NCBI RefSeq assembly: GCF_002608075.1
Contig: NZ_LAHA01000042.1
Span: 1-64,000 of the forward strand
DNA from: Nostoc linckia z4
GTDB lineage: Bacteria > Cyanobacteriota > Cyanobacteriia > Cyanobacteriales > Nostocaceae
Length of the DNA stretch: 64,000 bases
Reading direction: 5' to 3'
The notes under the pieces were generated by a model. It saw only the letters and a list, made by a program, of their open reading frames with translations. It did not search any database and was not told the DNA's origin. The translations under genes and the position numbers were made by a program. Below are positions 25,733 to 35,528 of this stretch, piece after piece. Numbering within the stretch: position 1 is the stretch's first letter; each line of letters opens with the position of its first letter.

Positions 25733-28700
25733 TTACACTGGAATCTCAATAATAAATTCTGTACCTTCACCCAAAACAGAGTTGCAATACAATTTTCCGC
25801 CGTGGGTTTCTTCAACAATTTGTCGGGCGATCGCCAACCCCAATCCAGTACCTTTACCAACAGCTTTTGTAGTAAATAAATGGTCAAATATTTTCTGTTT
25901 AACTGATTCACTCATTCCTTTACCATTATCAGCAATGGTAATTTTAACGAGATTATTTGCCACTGAAGTGGTAATTGTAATGCGGTTGGGATTAGCTTTA
26001 ATTTCTTCAAAACTGCGTCCGTTATTTGATTCTTCTAAAGCTTCGATGGCATTAGCCAAAATATTCATGAACACTTGATTTAATTGACCGGAAAAACATT
26101 CTATTTGCGGTAAATTTCCATATTCAGTAATAACTTCAATCACTGGACGGTGTTCGCTAGCTTTGAGGCGGTGTTTTAAAATTAAAATTGTGCTATCAAT
26201 GCCTTGATGGATATTAAATGGCACTTTGTAATCGCGATCGGCACGAGAAAAAGTGCGGAGGCTGGTGCTGATATTTTTCAGTCTTTCGCAAGCGATTGTC
26301 ATGGAATCAAGCATTTTAGGCAAGTCTTCTAGGCTATAATCCAAATCAATTTCTGATTCGTGTTCAAGAATTTCATCGTTCTTATTGGGAAAACTTTCTT
26401 GATAGAGTTTTAAGTGTTCAAGAATATCAGCGAAAGTGGGTTTAGCTTGTTTGAGACTAGCGGCGATAAAACCCAAAGGATTGTTCATTTCATGAGCCAC
26501 ACCAGCAACTAAGTTACCCAAAGCAGACATTTTTTCACTTTGGATGATTTGTAATTGAGCTTGTTGTAAGTCTTGTACTGCTTGTTGTAATAAGAGAGAT
26601 TTTTGTTCCAAAGCAAGTTCAGCAATTTTGCGATCGCTAATATCGAAAAACAATCCATCCCAAATGAATGAACCATCAGCCAGTTGTTTGGTTCGCGATT
26701 CTCCGTAAATCCACTTGACAATGCCGGATGGAGTGACTATTCGCCCTTCCCAATGCCAAGGAGCAGAGTTTTGAACGGTGTCAATATAGGCTTGTTGGTA
26801 GGAAGGCATATCATCTGGATGTACCATTTTGTCGAAAAAATAGGCATCGGCAGCGGCTTGTTCTGGGGTAATTTCGTAGAAATTGTAACAATCGGCACTG
26901 ATGTAGTTTAAGGATAGGATGCCATCAGGACTCATGATAAATTGGTAGACCACTCCAGGCACATTGTCTACAAGTCTTTCAAAGCGAGAGTTACTTGCAC
27001 TCAATTCGGTAAACGATCGCTCTAGCTGTTGGGCATATTCCTGAGAACGTTCATACAATCGGGCATTTTCTAGAGAAATGGCGGCTTGGGCGCAAAGTAA
27101 ATTCAATAGTTCGACGCGATCGCTTGTAAACGCCCCCTTTGTTAAATTATTTTCCAGATATAAAACACCCATCAATTTCCCTTGACGCAAAATCGGGCTA
27201 CACAAGATACTTTTCGGCTGCTGACGTATGATGTATGGGTCGCTGGCTAAGGTGTGATCTGCTGTTGCATCCAGCAGCACAACAGTCTGCTGGTTGTGCA
27301 AGACTTTGTAAATCAGCTTGTGGGGAATATCCTGGCTATCTTCAATGGGAAGACGCTGCAAGACGACAGGCTTTAACTCTCCAGTAATCGATCCTTTGAT
27401 TAACAGGCGATTGTCCAGCATCAGCATGAACACGCATTTATCAGCCCCCGCATTTTCTATGGCAATGGAAAGCAACGATGAAAGCAGTTTTTCTAGTTCG
27501 ATTTCGCCAGAAATAGCTTGAGAAGCTTTGAGAATAGCTTTTAAATCTAGGGTATCTGAGACACTACTGCTAGAAGTTGCAGAACTGTTGGATGTGACAC
27601 TCCCCAAGGCAAAGACGGTTTCGTTGACCGAGAGGGCGGCGCGGGTTTGCTGTAATATCGCAGCCAGCAGTTGCGGGTAGCGTTTTTCTAAGTCGGTGAC
27701 TTTGGCTTTTGCACCCCAACGAGCATAACCATAGTAAGCTTCAGTCAGGTATTCCTTAGCTATGCGTTGTTTGCCCCACTCCAGGTAAAACTTTGCTGCC
27801 AGTTCGTTGGCTAAAGCTTCTTCGTTGATGAACTGATGTTCTTTAGCAAGACTTATGGCTTGGTCATAACATTCACTGGCTGCGGCTTTTTCACCCAAAA
27901 CTCGATGACGTTCAGCCTCCACTAGATACCATTTATGCAAATGATTCATCGGTGCATTTTGCGCCGATTGATAAAGAGCAGTTTGATGAGTTACGGCAAC
28001 AGCAAGCAGCTTGGCTTGTTCTGCATCTGGTTGGGTGGGGAAGAGTGCTAGATGAGTTAGCGCAGCATAAAAATGGAAAATAGGAATAAAAAACATTCCC
28101 GATACTGCCATCAAATAAGACTTGCCTTGGATGATGTAGTCCAGGGCGGCTTGATAATTGCCAAAATAGTAAGCAAGCAGGAGTTTGTAGGTGTAAACAA
28201 TGGCGATCGCTGTGAAATCGTTATCCTGGTGGTGCTTTGGCAGCATTACCGTTTCATCGTAGATATTGCCCATTAAGCAATCTGGTTGGCTCACCGTTTC
28301 TCTCAAATGCTCCACCGTTTGCAACACCATATCCGAATAAATATGCGCGGATTCTTGTTTCATCTGAGCTAGGACAGCATTGTAAGCAGTTAATTCAGAT
28401 GACAACGCCTCCACCTCTACACCTGCGAAAAGCCCATTACAGGCGTAACCTGCTACGTTGTAGCCAGCGTAGAGAAAATCGCCTGTTTCTATGCCAGTGG
28501 TGTAGCCATCTTTGAGCGTCGGTAGCGTTGCCAAGAGTCCTTGCTGGTGATGTTGGATGAAAGACCCAAACAAGTTGAGAGTCACGGACTTCATGGACTG
28601 AGCATTCAACCCTTCCAGCAACAAGAGTGCTAATCTACCAAACTTGTAGCCTGTTTCGACTTCGCCCAAAAAGGCACACAATATCATGCCATGAAGCCCA

Positions 28701-31648
28701 TATCCTGCCGTCGAGGCGGGGGCATTGCCAAACTCAAGCGACAACCTCACCATCGTCGCGCCCAACAGGGGCAGTAAACCTGGCATTCCCAGCAACATCG
28801 GTGCAAACAACACTCCTAATAGTTGCATCGCGGCTTCGGCGGTGCGATCGCTCATTTTGGGTAAATTAACTAGGGCAGATGGATTGTTGCTGCCCTCAAG
28901 GCTTGCAAGGTCTTCTAGCGCTTTGCTGATTTGGGCTTCATCTGGTGTACTGGGGAGATCCACCCCTAATTGACTCAGTGCATTTCTTCCCACTGCGATC
29001 GCTTCTAATATTTGGCTTGCAGCCATTTGGGCTGCAATTTGAATTTCGTAGATTTTCACTTTGTCGAAAATTGTCTGCGCTTGCTGCAATACTAATGCGG
29101 CTAGCTGTTCCATGCCCTCCAAGTCACCATTCAAATAAGCAACTTCCGCAGCCGTAACATACAGATTCAGAGTCAATTCATATTGATGTTGCCAGCAGTT
29201 TGTCTGGAGTAGCTTTATCCCCGTTTGCAAATAAACTCTTGCTGCGGTGTAAGCTGTAGAATTTCTCGCTTTCACTCCAGCTTGCAAATTCAGTTTAGCT
29301 AATGCTTCGCGTTCCCTTGATTGACTAATTAACTCAATTCCTAAATTCAAATGCCCTACAATATCGAACAGTTTTTCTTCTTGTTCTAACTCGGATAAAT
29401 TTTCTAGGAGTAACTGTCCGATTTTGAAATGAGTTGCTGTTTTTTGGTCATCGGGAATCAGAGAATAAGCAGCTTGTTGGACGCGATCGTGTATAAATTT
29501 GTAAGAAACTGTCATTTGTCCTTGGTCAGCGGTCATTTGTTCGCTTTTATCTAATGACAAATGACCACTCGCCCTGAGCGGAGCCGTTCGACGAAGTTGT
29601 TCCCGAAGGGTAGGGATGACTAATGACTCTTGTTGATAAAATTTATAAACATCACCAATCGGTACAATCAATCCTGATTGTAATGCTTTCCATAAAGCAG
29701 CTGCCGTCTCAATTTGGGATTGTTCGGAAATAATTGCCAAAGTTGCTAAATTAAATGAGTTACCAATACAAGCAGCTAACGGCAATACATCTTGAGTTGA
29801 TGGCGGGAGTTTTCGCAACTGAAAACTCATAAAATTTACCACATCATCTGTAACCGCTTGCGTTGTTACTTGGGCAATATCGCATTGCCAACAGCTTAAT
29901 TCCACATCAAATTTAATTAGTCCATCTTGATGTAGCGCTTTAAAAAATTGCGTGACAAAAAATGGATTTCCCTGAGTTTTTTGATAGAGCAATGTAGAAA
30001 GATTCAATGCCAAATTTTCTGGACATTTGAGTGTATCAGCAACTAATTTATTTACTTTTACTTGACTTAGCGATTCTAAAATAATTGTATTAATTATTGC
30101 TTGATTTTTCTGAATTTCACTCAAAGTTAGCATTAATGGATGTGCTGGCTGCACTTCGTTATCGCGGTACGCACCAATGATGAAAAGATGACCTGTATCA
30201 GCCATTAATAACTGGATTAATTTCAGCGATGCCGAATCTGCCCATTGCAAATCATCTAAAAAAATTACTAAGGGATGCTCTGCACTGGTAAAGACTTTAG
30301 TAAAATTTTGAAATAGTAAATTAAAGCGATTTTGTGCCGCCGTTCCTGATAATTCCACTGCGGATGGTTGTTCGCCAATAATTCTTGATAATTCGGGAAT
30401 GACTTCAATAATGACTTGCCCATTTTCGCCAACAGCTTCTAAAATTTTATTTTTCCATTGTTCTAGTTGGACATCGCTTTCGGTTAATAATTGCTCCATT
30501 AAATCCCGGAATGCTTGCACAAAGGCACTGAAGGGAATATTGCGTTGAAATTGGTCAAATTTACCTTTAATAAAATAGCCGCGTTGTCTGACAATTGGTT
30601 TATGCACTTCGTTGATAACTGCTGTTTTACCAATTCCTGAAAACCCAGCAACGAGCATCATTTCTGTTGCCCCATTACTGACTCTATCAAATGCTTGCAG
30701 GAGAGTTTGAACCTCTATGTCTCTACCATAGAGTTTATCAGGAATGATGAAGCGATCGCACACATCCCTAGTGGCAATTTCAAAGCTTTCAAGGGAAGCC
30801 GTTTCTCTTAGCTGTTGTAAACAATTCTCTAAGTCAAATTTTAATCCCAACGCACTCTGATACCTATCTTCAGCATTTTTGGCCATTAATTTGCTGATAA
30901 TTTCTGAGATTACCGAAGGAATTTCTGAATTAATTTGGTGTACTAATTTCGCTGTTTTAGCAATATGAGAATGTATCAATTCCATTGGGTCATTTGATGC
31001 AAAAGGTAACTCGCCTGTGAATAATTCGTAGAACGTTACACCTAGTGAATAAAAGTCTGTGCGATAGTCTATTCCCCGATTCATTCTCCCTGTTTGTTCT
31101 GGGGATATGTAACTAAGAGTTCCTTCTAAGACATTGGGATTGACTAGCGTTTGTGTTTCTCGTGGTAATAAAGATGCAATACTAAAGTCGATTAATTTAA
31201 CTTGTTTTGTTTTGGGATTAATTAATATATTGCTGGGTTTGATATCTTTATGAATAATCCGTTCTTGATAGAGTATATTTAAGGTATTGCACAGAGCTAT
31301 GGCAATTTCTAAAAAATCCACTAAAGATTGTCCACTTTGTCTAACTCTCCATTCTTTAAGAGAAATTCCCCCAAAATCTTCCATCACCAGCACGTAACCA
31401 TTTTCATAAGCTTCGAGACTATAGGTTTGGACAATTAAAGGTGAATTGAGATTTTTAGTTATGGTGTACTGATTGCGAAACGACAAAAGTTCGCTGAAAC
31501 TGGGATAAGGATTTTTCAGCAGTTTAATCACTACCGATAAACAGTCACTTTCTCGATACCCTCGATAAACTATGGTTCTGGAACCATTGTAAAGTTGTTC
31601 GCTCAAACTATATCCGGGAATACTCGCAATAACTAGATTATTGACCAT
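25733..31648 (-). CDS. Giant Ser/Thr kinase - ATPase - GAF - PAS - histidine kinase, paralogue 3
   Basis: The 1,971-residue protein is the promoter-proximal copy. It has the kinase HKDIKPSNIL and DFSIAS, the ATPase GFSGIGKT and FLDDLQWAD, a TPR-like middle, GAF, PAS with an extra SLLLQQAVQDLQQ coiled segment before the histidine kinase, and AHEMNNPLGF. It is longer mainly because of a segment at about residues 670-712 that is encoded by repeat DNA. The N-terminus MVNNLVIASIPGYSLSEQLY differs slightly from the other two. Cross-talk from Ser/Thr to His phosphorylation is suggested by the family but not shown. Confidence 0.93.
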   Translation of the reverse strand: MVNNLVIASIPGYSLSEQLYNGSRTIVYRGYRESDCLSVVIKLLKNPYPSFSELLSFRNQYTITKNLNSPLIVQTYSLEAYENGYVLVMEDFGGISLKEWRVRQSGQSLVDFLEIAIALCNTLNILYQERIIHKDIKPSNILINPKTKQVKLIDFSIASLLPRETQTLVNPNVLEGTLSYISPEQTGRMNRGIDYRTDFYSLGVTFYELFTGELPFASNDPMELIHSHIAKTAKLVHQINSEIPSVISEIISKLMAKNAEDRYQSALGLKFDLENCLQQLRETASLESFEIATRDVCDRFIIPDKLYGRDIEVQTLLQAFDRVSNGATEMMLVAGFSGIGKTAVINEVHKPIVRQRGYFIKGKFDQFQRNIPFSAFVQAFRDLMEQLLTESDVQLEQWKNKILEAVGENGQVIIEVIPELSRIIGEQPSAVELSGTAAQNRFNLLFQNFTKVFTSAEHPLVIFLDDLQWADSASLKLIQLLMADTGHLFIIGAYRDNEVQPAHPLMLTLSEIQKNQAIINTIILESLSQVKVNKLVADTLKCPENLALNLSTLLYQKTQGNPFFVTQFFKALHQDGLIKFDVELSCWQCDIAQVTTQAVTDDVVNFMSFQLRKLPPSTQDVLPLAACIGNSFNLATLAIISEQSQIETAAALWKALQSGLIVPIGDVYKFYQQESLVIPTLREQLRRTAPLRASGHLSLDKSEQMTADQGQMTVSYKFIHDRVQQAAYSLIPDDQKTATHFKIGQLLLENLSELEQEEKLFDIVGHLNLGIELISQSREREALAKLNLQAGVKARNSTAYTAARVYLQTGIKLLQTNCWQHQYELTLNLYVTAAEVAYLNGDLEGMEQLAALVLQQAQTIFDKVKIYEIQIAAQMAASQILEAIAVGRNALSQLGVDLPSTPDEAQISKALEDLASLEGSNNPSALVNLPKMSDRTAEAAMQLLGVLFAPMLLGMPGLLPLLGATMVRLSLEFGNAPASTAGYGLHGMILCAFLGEVETGYKFGRLALLLLEGLNAQSMKSVTLNLFGSFIQHHQQGLLATLPTLKDGYTTGIETGDFLYAGYNVAGYACNGLFAGVEVEALSSELTAYNAVLAQMKQESAHIYSDMVLQTVEHLRETVSQPDCLMGNIYDETVMLPKHHQDNDFTAIAIVYTYKLLLAYYFGNYQAALDYIIQGKSYLMAVSGMFFIPIFHFYAALTHLALFPTQPDAEQAKLLAVAVTHQTALYQSAQNAPMNHLHKWYLVEAERHRVLGEKAAASECYDQAISLAKEHQFINEEALANELAAKFYLEWGKQRIAKEYLTEAYYGYARWGAKAKVTDLEKRYPQLLAAILQQTRAALSVNETVFALGSVTSNSSATSSSSVSDTLDLKAILKASQAISGEIELEKLLSSLLSIAIENAGADKCVFMLMLDNRLLIKGSITGELKPVVLQRLPIEDSQDIPHKLIYKVLHNQQTVVLLDATADHTLASDPYIIRQQPKSILCSPILRQGKLMGVLYLENNLTKGAFTSDRVELLNLLCAQAAISLENARLYERSQEYAQQLERSFTELSASNSRFERLVDNVPGVVYQFIMSPDGILSLNYISADCYNFYEITPEQAAADAYFFDKMVHPDDMPSYQQAYIDTVQNSAPWHWEGRIVTPSGIVKWIYGESRTKQLADGSFIWDGLFFDISDRKIAELALEQKSLLLQQAVQDLQQAQLQIIQSEKMSALGNLVAGVAHEMNNPLGFIAASLKQAKPTFADILEHLKLYQESFPNKNDEILEHESEIDLDYSLEDLPKMLDSMTIACERLKNISTSLRTFSRADRDYKVPFNIHQGIDSTILILKHRLKASEHRPVIEVITEYGNLPQIECFSGQLNQVFMNILANAIEALEESNNGRSFEEIKANPNRITITTSVANNLVKITIADNGKGMSESVKQKIFDHLFTTKAVGKGTGLGLAIARQIVEETHGGKLYCNSVLGEGTEFIIEIPV
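29515..29640. repeat. Intergenic-type repeats inserted in frame in giant kinase 3
   Basis: The region encodes about 26 residues not present in the sister proteins between KFYQ and the FIHDRVQ motif. It contains a hairpin with 10-bp arms GGTCATTTGT (29532-29541) and its complement (29558-29567). A CCTGAGCGGAGCCGTTCGAC element then follows, like those at 1-58 and 7795-7850. All are non-coding repeat types in this genome, yet here they are translated without a stop. Confidence 0.85.
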
Positions 31649-33151
31649 ACTGTTTTTTGGTAATTTGTGAATTTATTGTTCCCAAATCAGTAATTGCGAT
31701 CGCTAAATGAAAAATTTCTTATAAATCCTGTCAGGTAAATATTCTAGCTATAGACTTTCACATTACAAAATCAGCTAACCAAGGCTTTTATTTTCCACCA
31801 ATATCTGAATATAAATATCATTTAAATTTGGTATAAATTTAATATTGGAGTTTTTCAACAATGAATAAATACTAAATTAGTAAAACAACATGATTTTTCA
31901 AATATATATGTAATTTATTAACAGTTAATGTTGGAGATATTATTTTTTAATTGTCAGAATTCGTTTTTTTCGATATTCAATGTATAATTAAGACATTTTA
32001 AATCTGAATTTCAACGGAATCAAATAATACCAAATACAGAACTTTAATTTTTACATGTAAATTAACTTTTACAAGAAATTTTGAGGCTCTCCGGATATAT
32101 TAGAAAATAAATATTTATAACAATCATCTGGAGAATCTATTAATTAATATTCATATTTTCTTTACTTATTTCTCATCAAGTTTATATATTTCTACTATTT
32201 TTTTGGAAAAATTATAGTAACCTGAATTTTAGTGAGTACATTACTTGCAATCTACCATCTAGCTAAAAATCCCTATTTTTCAGGTATGGGCGTTGCTTGC
32301 ATTGCAGGATGATTTAAGAATTTGGGCGTTGCATAATCCCCGTGTCTTTGCGTCTGGTGTGTCCGGTGTCAGCGTCAATCATCCCAGCTATGTACCACAA
32401 CCCCACGACTTAGTTTTCAGTTCTTGAATGTGTCACTCAAAATCCTCCAGAGTGACTATTTATCCCCACACAACACTAGAACCCGTTTGCAGTAGTTATG
32501 AAAAAATTTTCTTGTGCTGAGTCAGTCGCCTCTGTTCGCTACACACCATCATGGCGTCAATTATCAGCTAACTCATCTTTAGTTCCCATACAAAGAAATT
32601 CTACAATCGCCAATTTAAGTAAGATATTGAACTGATTTAGTGCTGAGTTTTAAACTATACTTTTTATCAATGAAGTTAACCTCAAGAACAAACTTCTTAT
32701 AAAAGTTAGGATAAATAAGTTACTCAGGTTTTCTTTCCTCAAGAATTACTTATAATTTCAGACTGTAAAATACGGATAACGGTGATATTTTTGTGACTGA
32801 TGGGCGAGAGCCAATGGTCTGTGCGTCGCTCTTGAGTTACTGTTAGATTGGCTAGATTAGCGAAAGATACAGAAAGTCAATCTGATTTTTGAAATACTAT
32901 TTCCTGACAACAGTCGGGTCAATTTGCTATTGGGTAATAGCATCGACATGGATTGATTTATTTGTATTCGTGCATATAGCTTAGCAGAGATTGGTGAATT
33001 ACGAGTTGGGGGGTGTGGAATCTCTGTACTAACTAAAATGTCACCGCTATATTTATCTCAACAGTGCTTCTAATTAATATCGCTGTGAATTCCGAAAAGG
33101 AAATTCACCGATTTCGCTTGCAAATATTAATTTTATTCCAGAGCCATCCCG
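31649..33151. other. Long non-coding region between kinase array and patA
   Basis: This 1.5-kb AT-rich stretch separates two divergent units and must hold both promoters. I found no RNA gene, transposon or strong hairpin. One short reading frame, 32498-32635, is listed separately. A GCGATCGC lies near 31698. The length is much greater than for other spacers here, which could mean a long patA leader, a small RNA or a decayed gene. Confidence 0.5.
32498..32635 (+). CDS. Possible small protein, 45 aa
   Basis: An ATG-started frame of 45 codons begins MKKFSCAESVASVRYTPSWR and ends ANLSKILN before TGA. It has a reasonable amino-acid mix for its length, but no clear ribosome-binding sequence precedes it. 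It lacks the RGSGR pentapeptide of PatS/HetN-type inhibitors and has no membrane helix. It may be a chance frame. I list it because it is the only plausible frame in the long region before patA. Confidence 0.3.
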   Translation: MKKFSCAESVASVRYTPSWRQLSANSSLVPIQRNSTIANLSKILN

Positions 33152-34261
33152 ATGAAGACACTTCCAATTAGTAGATACAGATTTTTCCAAAAACTCCAAC
33201 CCTTATCTTTATTGAAAAAAATCACGAGTAAGTCCGTTAGTGGTTGTTTGCAAGTGTTTAGCACTTCAGGTTCCTGGTCAATATATGTAGACGGAGGTAA
33301 ACTGATTTATGCGTGCTATTCAGAAAAAATGTTTGAGCCGCTTTACAGAAATTTGCAACGCTTGAGTCAGCAAATTTCTACTCTTCCACGCGGTATTCAC
33401 GAACAATTGCGAGCCATATTTGAAACTGGTATTGAAAATCAAGCGATACCAAATCCAGATTATTTGGCTATTTGCTGGTTAGTCAATCAAAAATATATCA
33501 GTCCCTCTCAAGCAGCAATTTTGATTGAGCAATTAGCACTAGAAGTTTTGGATTCATTTCTGAGCTTAGAACAGGGGAGTTATGAGTTTATCCCTGAAAG
33601 CTTTTTGGATGATATGCCAAAGTTTTGCCATTTGAATCTTCGTTTACTAGTCGAACGATGTCAATCACCCAGAAGCAAAGCAGAGAATTTTTCTGTCAGG
33701 GTAGGAGGTAATAGCCAGACATCAACAGTATCCTCCGTACAACCCTCACAATTTTTGCGAAAAAATCAGCCGCAACCCCAAACAAACACTACACAAAAGT
33801 TTCCCAGACCGCACAATGGTAATCAACCAGGAACATATATTTTCAATACTACCGATAATACAACTCAGCAAGTTGTACAACCTGCAATAGAGAAAAAAGT
33901 CTACACAATCTTCTGTATTGATGATAGTCCTACTGTATTAAGTATTATTCAAAGTTATTTAGACGAACAAACCTTTTCTGTTGTCGGAGTCAGCGATTCT
34001 TTCAAAGCTTTAATGCAAATTATCCGCACAAAACCCGACATAATTTTCTTGGATATTTCTATGCCTAATTTAGATGGATATGAACTTTGTTCTTTGTTGC
34101 GTAAACACTCATATTTTAAAAATACACCTGTGATTATGCTGTCAGCTAAATCAGGATTGATAGATAGAGCTAAAGCCAGAATAGTGGGAGCATCAGGCTA
34201 TTTAACCAAGCCTTTTACTCAAGGAGATTTACTCAAAGTCATATTTAAGCATATTGTTTAA
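33152..34261 (+). CDS. patA: PatA heterocyst pattern regulator
   Basis: The 369-residue protein has an N-terminal PATAN domain (about 1-175) starting MKTLPISRYRFFQKLQPLSL, a low-complexity Gln/Asn/Thr linker (about 176-248) and a C-terminal CheY-like receiver (about 250-369). Acidic pocket residues D257 and D258, phosphoacceptor D301 and K353 are present. The start, the phrase NPDYLAICWLVNQKYIS and the end LLKVIFKHI closely match what I recall of Anabaena PatA. PatA is needed for heterocysts between the filament ends and acts on HetR activity and turnover (known). It has no DNA-binding domain. A CheY-like gene follows 58 bases later. Confidence 0.9.
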   Translation: MKTLPISRYRFFQKLQPLSLLKKITSKSVSGCLQVFSTSGSWSIYVDGGKLIYACYSEKMFEPLYRNLQRLSQQISTLPRGIHEQLRAIFETGIENQAIPNPDYLAICWLVNQKYISPSQAAILIEQLALEVLDSFLSLEQGSYEFIPESFLDDMPKFCHLNLRLLVERCQSPRSKAENFSVRVGGNSQTSTVSSVQPSQFLRKNQPQPQTNTTQKFPRPHNGNQPGTYIFNTTDNTTQQVVQPAIEKKVYTIFCIDDSPTVLSIIQSYLDEQTFSVVGVSDSFKALMQIIRTKPDIIFLDISMPNLDGYELCSLLRKHSYFKNTPVIMLSAKSGLIDRAKARIVGASGYLTKPFTQGDLLKVIFKHIV

Positions 34262-34319
34262 AGTTTTTCATAGATAAAATTACTAAATTTGATTAATATA
34301 TCTTTCAGGAGACTAAAGC

Positions 34320-34709
34320 TTGAGTATTAACTGGGTGGCTACTATTCTAGTTGTAGAAGATTCTCGGCAAGAATTGGAATTAATTAGTTATTATCTCAGA
34401 AATCAAGGTTACAACGTTATTAAGGCAACTAGCGCTAAAGAAGCTCTAGAAATAGTTTTAGAAGAAAAACCTGATGCCATTGTTACTGATGTTGAAATGC
34501 CAGGGATGAGTGGATTTGAATTATGTCGCTTCCTGAAAACAAATCCCACTCATCAGAAAATACCGATTGTAATTTGTAGTAGTAAAAATCAGGCAATTCA
34601 CCACTTGTGGGCAAAGAAGCAAGGTGCTGATGCTTATATAACTAAGCCCTATACGCCTGAACAGCTAGTGCATGTGATTGAATCAGTAGAGGCTGTTGCT
34701 TGGCTCTAA
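34320..34709 (+). CDS. CheY/PilH-like response regulator, TTG start
   Basis: The 129-residue single-domain receiver has the acidic pair E13-D14, phosphoacceptor D57 in IVTDVEMPG and K109 in YITKPY. There is no output domain, so it should act by protein contact, as CheY or PilH do. The TTG start is supported by AGGAG at 34307-34311, 8 bases upstream, and no ATG is near. It lies 58 bases after patA on the same strand, so joint transcription is likely. The histidine kinases at 13.9-31.6 kb lack receivers and are possible partners by location only. Confidence 0.9.
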   Translation: MSINWVATILVVEDSRQELELISYYLRNQGYNVIKATSAKEALEIVLEEKPDAIVTDVEMPGMSGFELCRFLKTNPTHQKIPIVICSSKNQAIHHLWAKKQGADAYITKPYTPEQLVHVIESVEAVAWL

Positions 34710-34802
34710 GTACAACAAGGTAAATAATTAAAGGTTTGTAGTGAGAACTAAAGTTGTCAAAAAAGGACTAAAGTCCTGACTACGAACTGAATCTTTGATA
34801 TA

Positions 34803-34844
34803 AAATTTGGGATTTTGAATTATTCAATAGAAAATCCCAAATTT
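34803..34844. terminator. Hairpin between convergent genes
   Basis: Arms AAATTTGGGATTTT (34803-34816) and AAAATCCCAAATTT (34831-34844) form a 14-bp perfect stem around 14 bases. T- and A-rich ends on both sides would allow termination in both directions between the CheY-like gene and the YbjN-like gene. The element also resembles a common dispersed Nostoc repeat. Confidence 0.6.
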
Positions 34845-34852
34845 AAAATTCT

Positions 34853-35332
34853 TTAAGTCGTGCCAAACTCAGATTGTAAAGCTTCGTCGTTGTTATCGGC
34901 GATGGTTGCCACAATGGTGATTAATCGAGAGACTTCCCCTGGAGACAACTCTGCTAAGGTGCGTGTGGATATTACAACCACCCGGTTTTCAATAATACCG
35001 AAACGTGCTTCAAAAGTGCTAGAGCAGTTTAACTCCAAAAGATGTCGCATTAATTTCGGTTCTTCTTTGGCAGGTAGATCTAACACCGCAGACCAAACCG
35101 TTATGGTGTCTTCATCGCTTGTTCCACTGAGTTGGACAAATACTTCCACACTCCCGTACTTAAATTTCCAGAGATGACCGCCCTCTGGCGTGTGGTTAAC
35201 CATTGCACTGTCATCTTGTTCTAGGCTGTCAATGACATTTTCGATTACTTCTAGATGGTTGAGACCCGTTGTCTCGGCGATTAACTCGTTGATAGCTTCG
35301 TCACTTGTTTGGGTTTCTTGGTAGCTTGTCAT
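34853..35332 (-). CDS. YbjN-domain protein
   Basis: The 159-residue acidic protein has LEVIENVIDSLEQD near the start, a WKFKYGSVEVFVQLSG strand pair, AVLDLPAKEEPKLMRHLLELN and RFGIIENRVVVISTRTLAELSPGEVSRLI. This is the pattern of YbjN/DUF1821 proteins, which resemble type III secretion chaperones in fold and affect stress or signalling without a known enzyme activity. No signal peptide or membrane segment is present. The gene is alone on its strand; the Rieske gene diverges from it across 196 bases. Confidence 0.82.
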   Translation of the reverse strand: MTSYQETQTSDEAINELIAETTGLNHLEVIENVIDSLEQDDSAMVNHTPEGGHLWKFKYGSVEVFVQLSGTSDEDTITVWSAVLDLPAKEEPKLMRHLLELNCSSTFEARFGIIENRVVVISTRTLAELSPGEVSRLITIVATIADNNDEALQSEFGTT

Positions 35333-35528
35333 ACAGATTTTTTTCTCAATATACTCGCTGTTTCATCTACACATAATTTATAGCTTGTTGTCACGGTTAG
35401 TTTGAGCTTCCTGAGGTGATAGTCTTGTCATCAGTCATACCAAAACTGGTACTTGGAAATAAATACCGTCAAAAATATTACTTCAAGTTAATTAATCAAG
35501 TCTAACGCCGAAAAGGATGTGCAAACTT

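Noticed and set aside
32498-32635. PatS- or PatX-like heterocyst inhibitor peptide gene
   Set aside because: The 45-residue frame lacks RGSGR or a similar pentapeptide, so only a weak small-protein call is kept.
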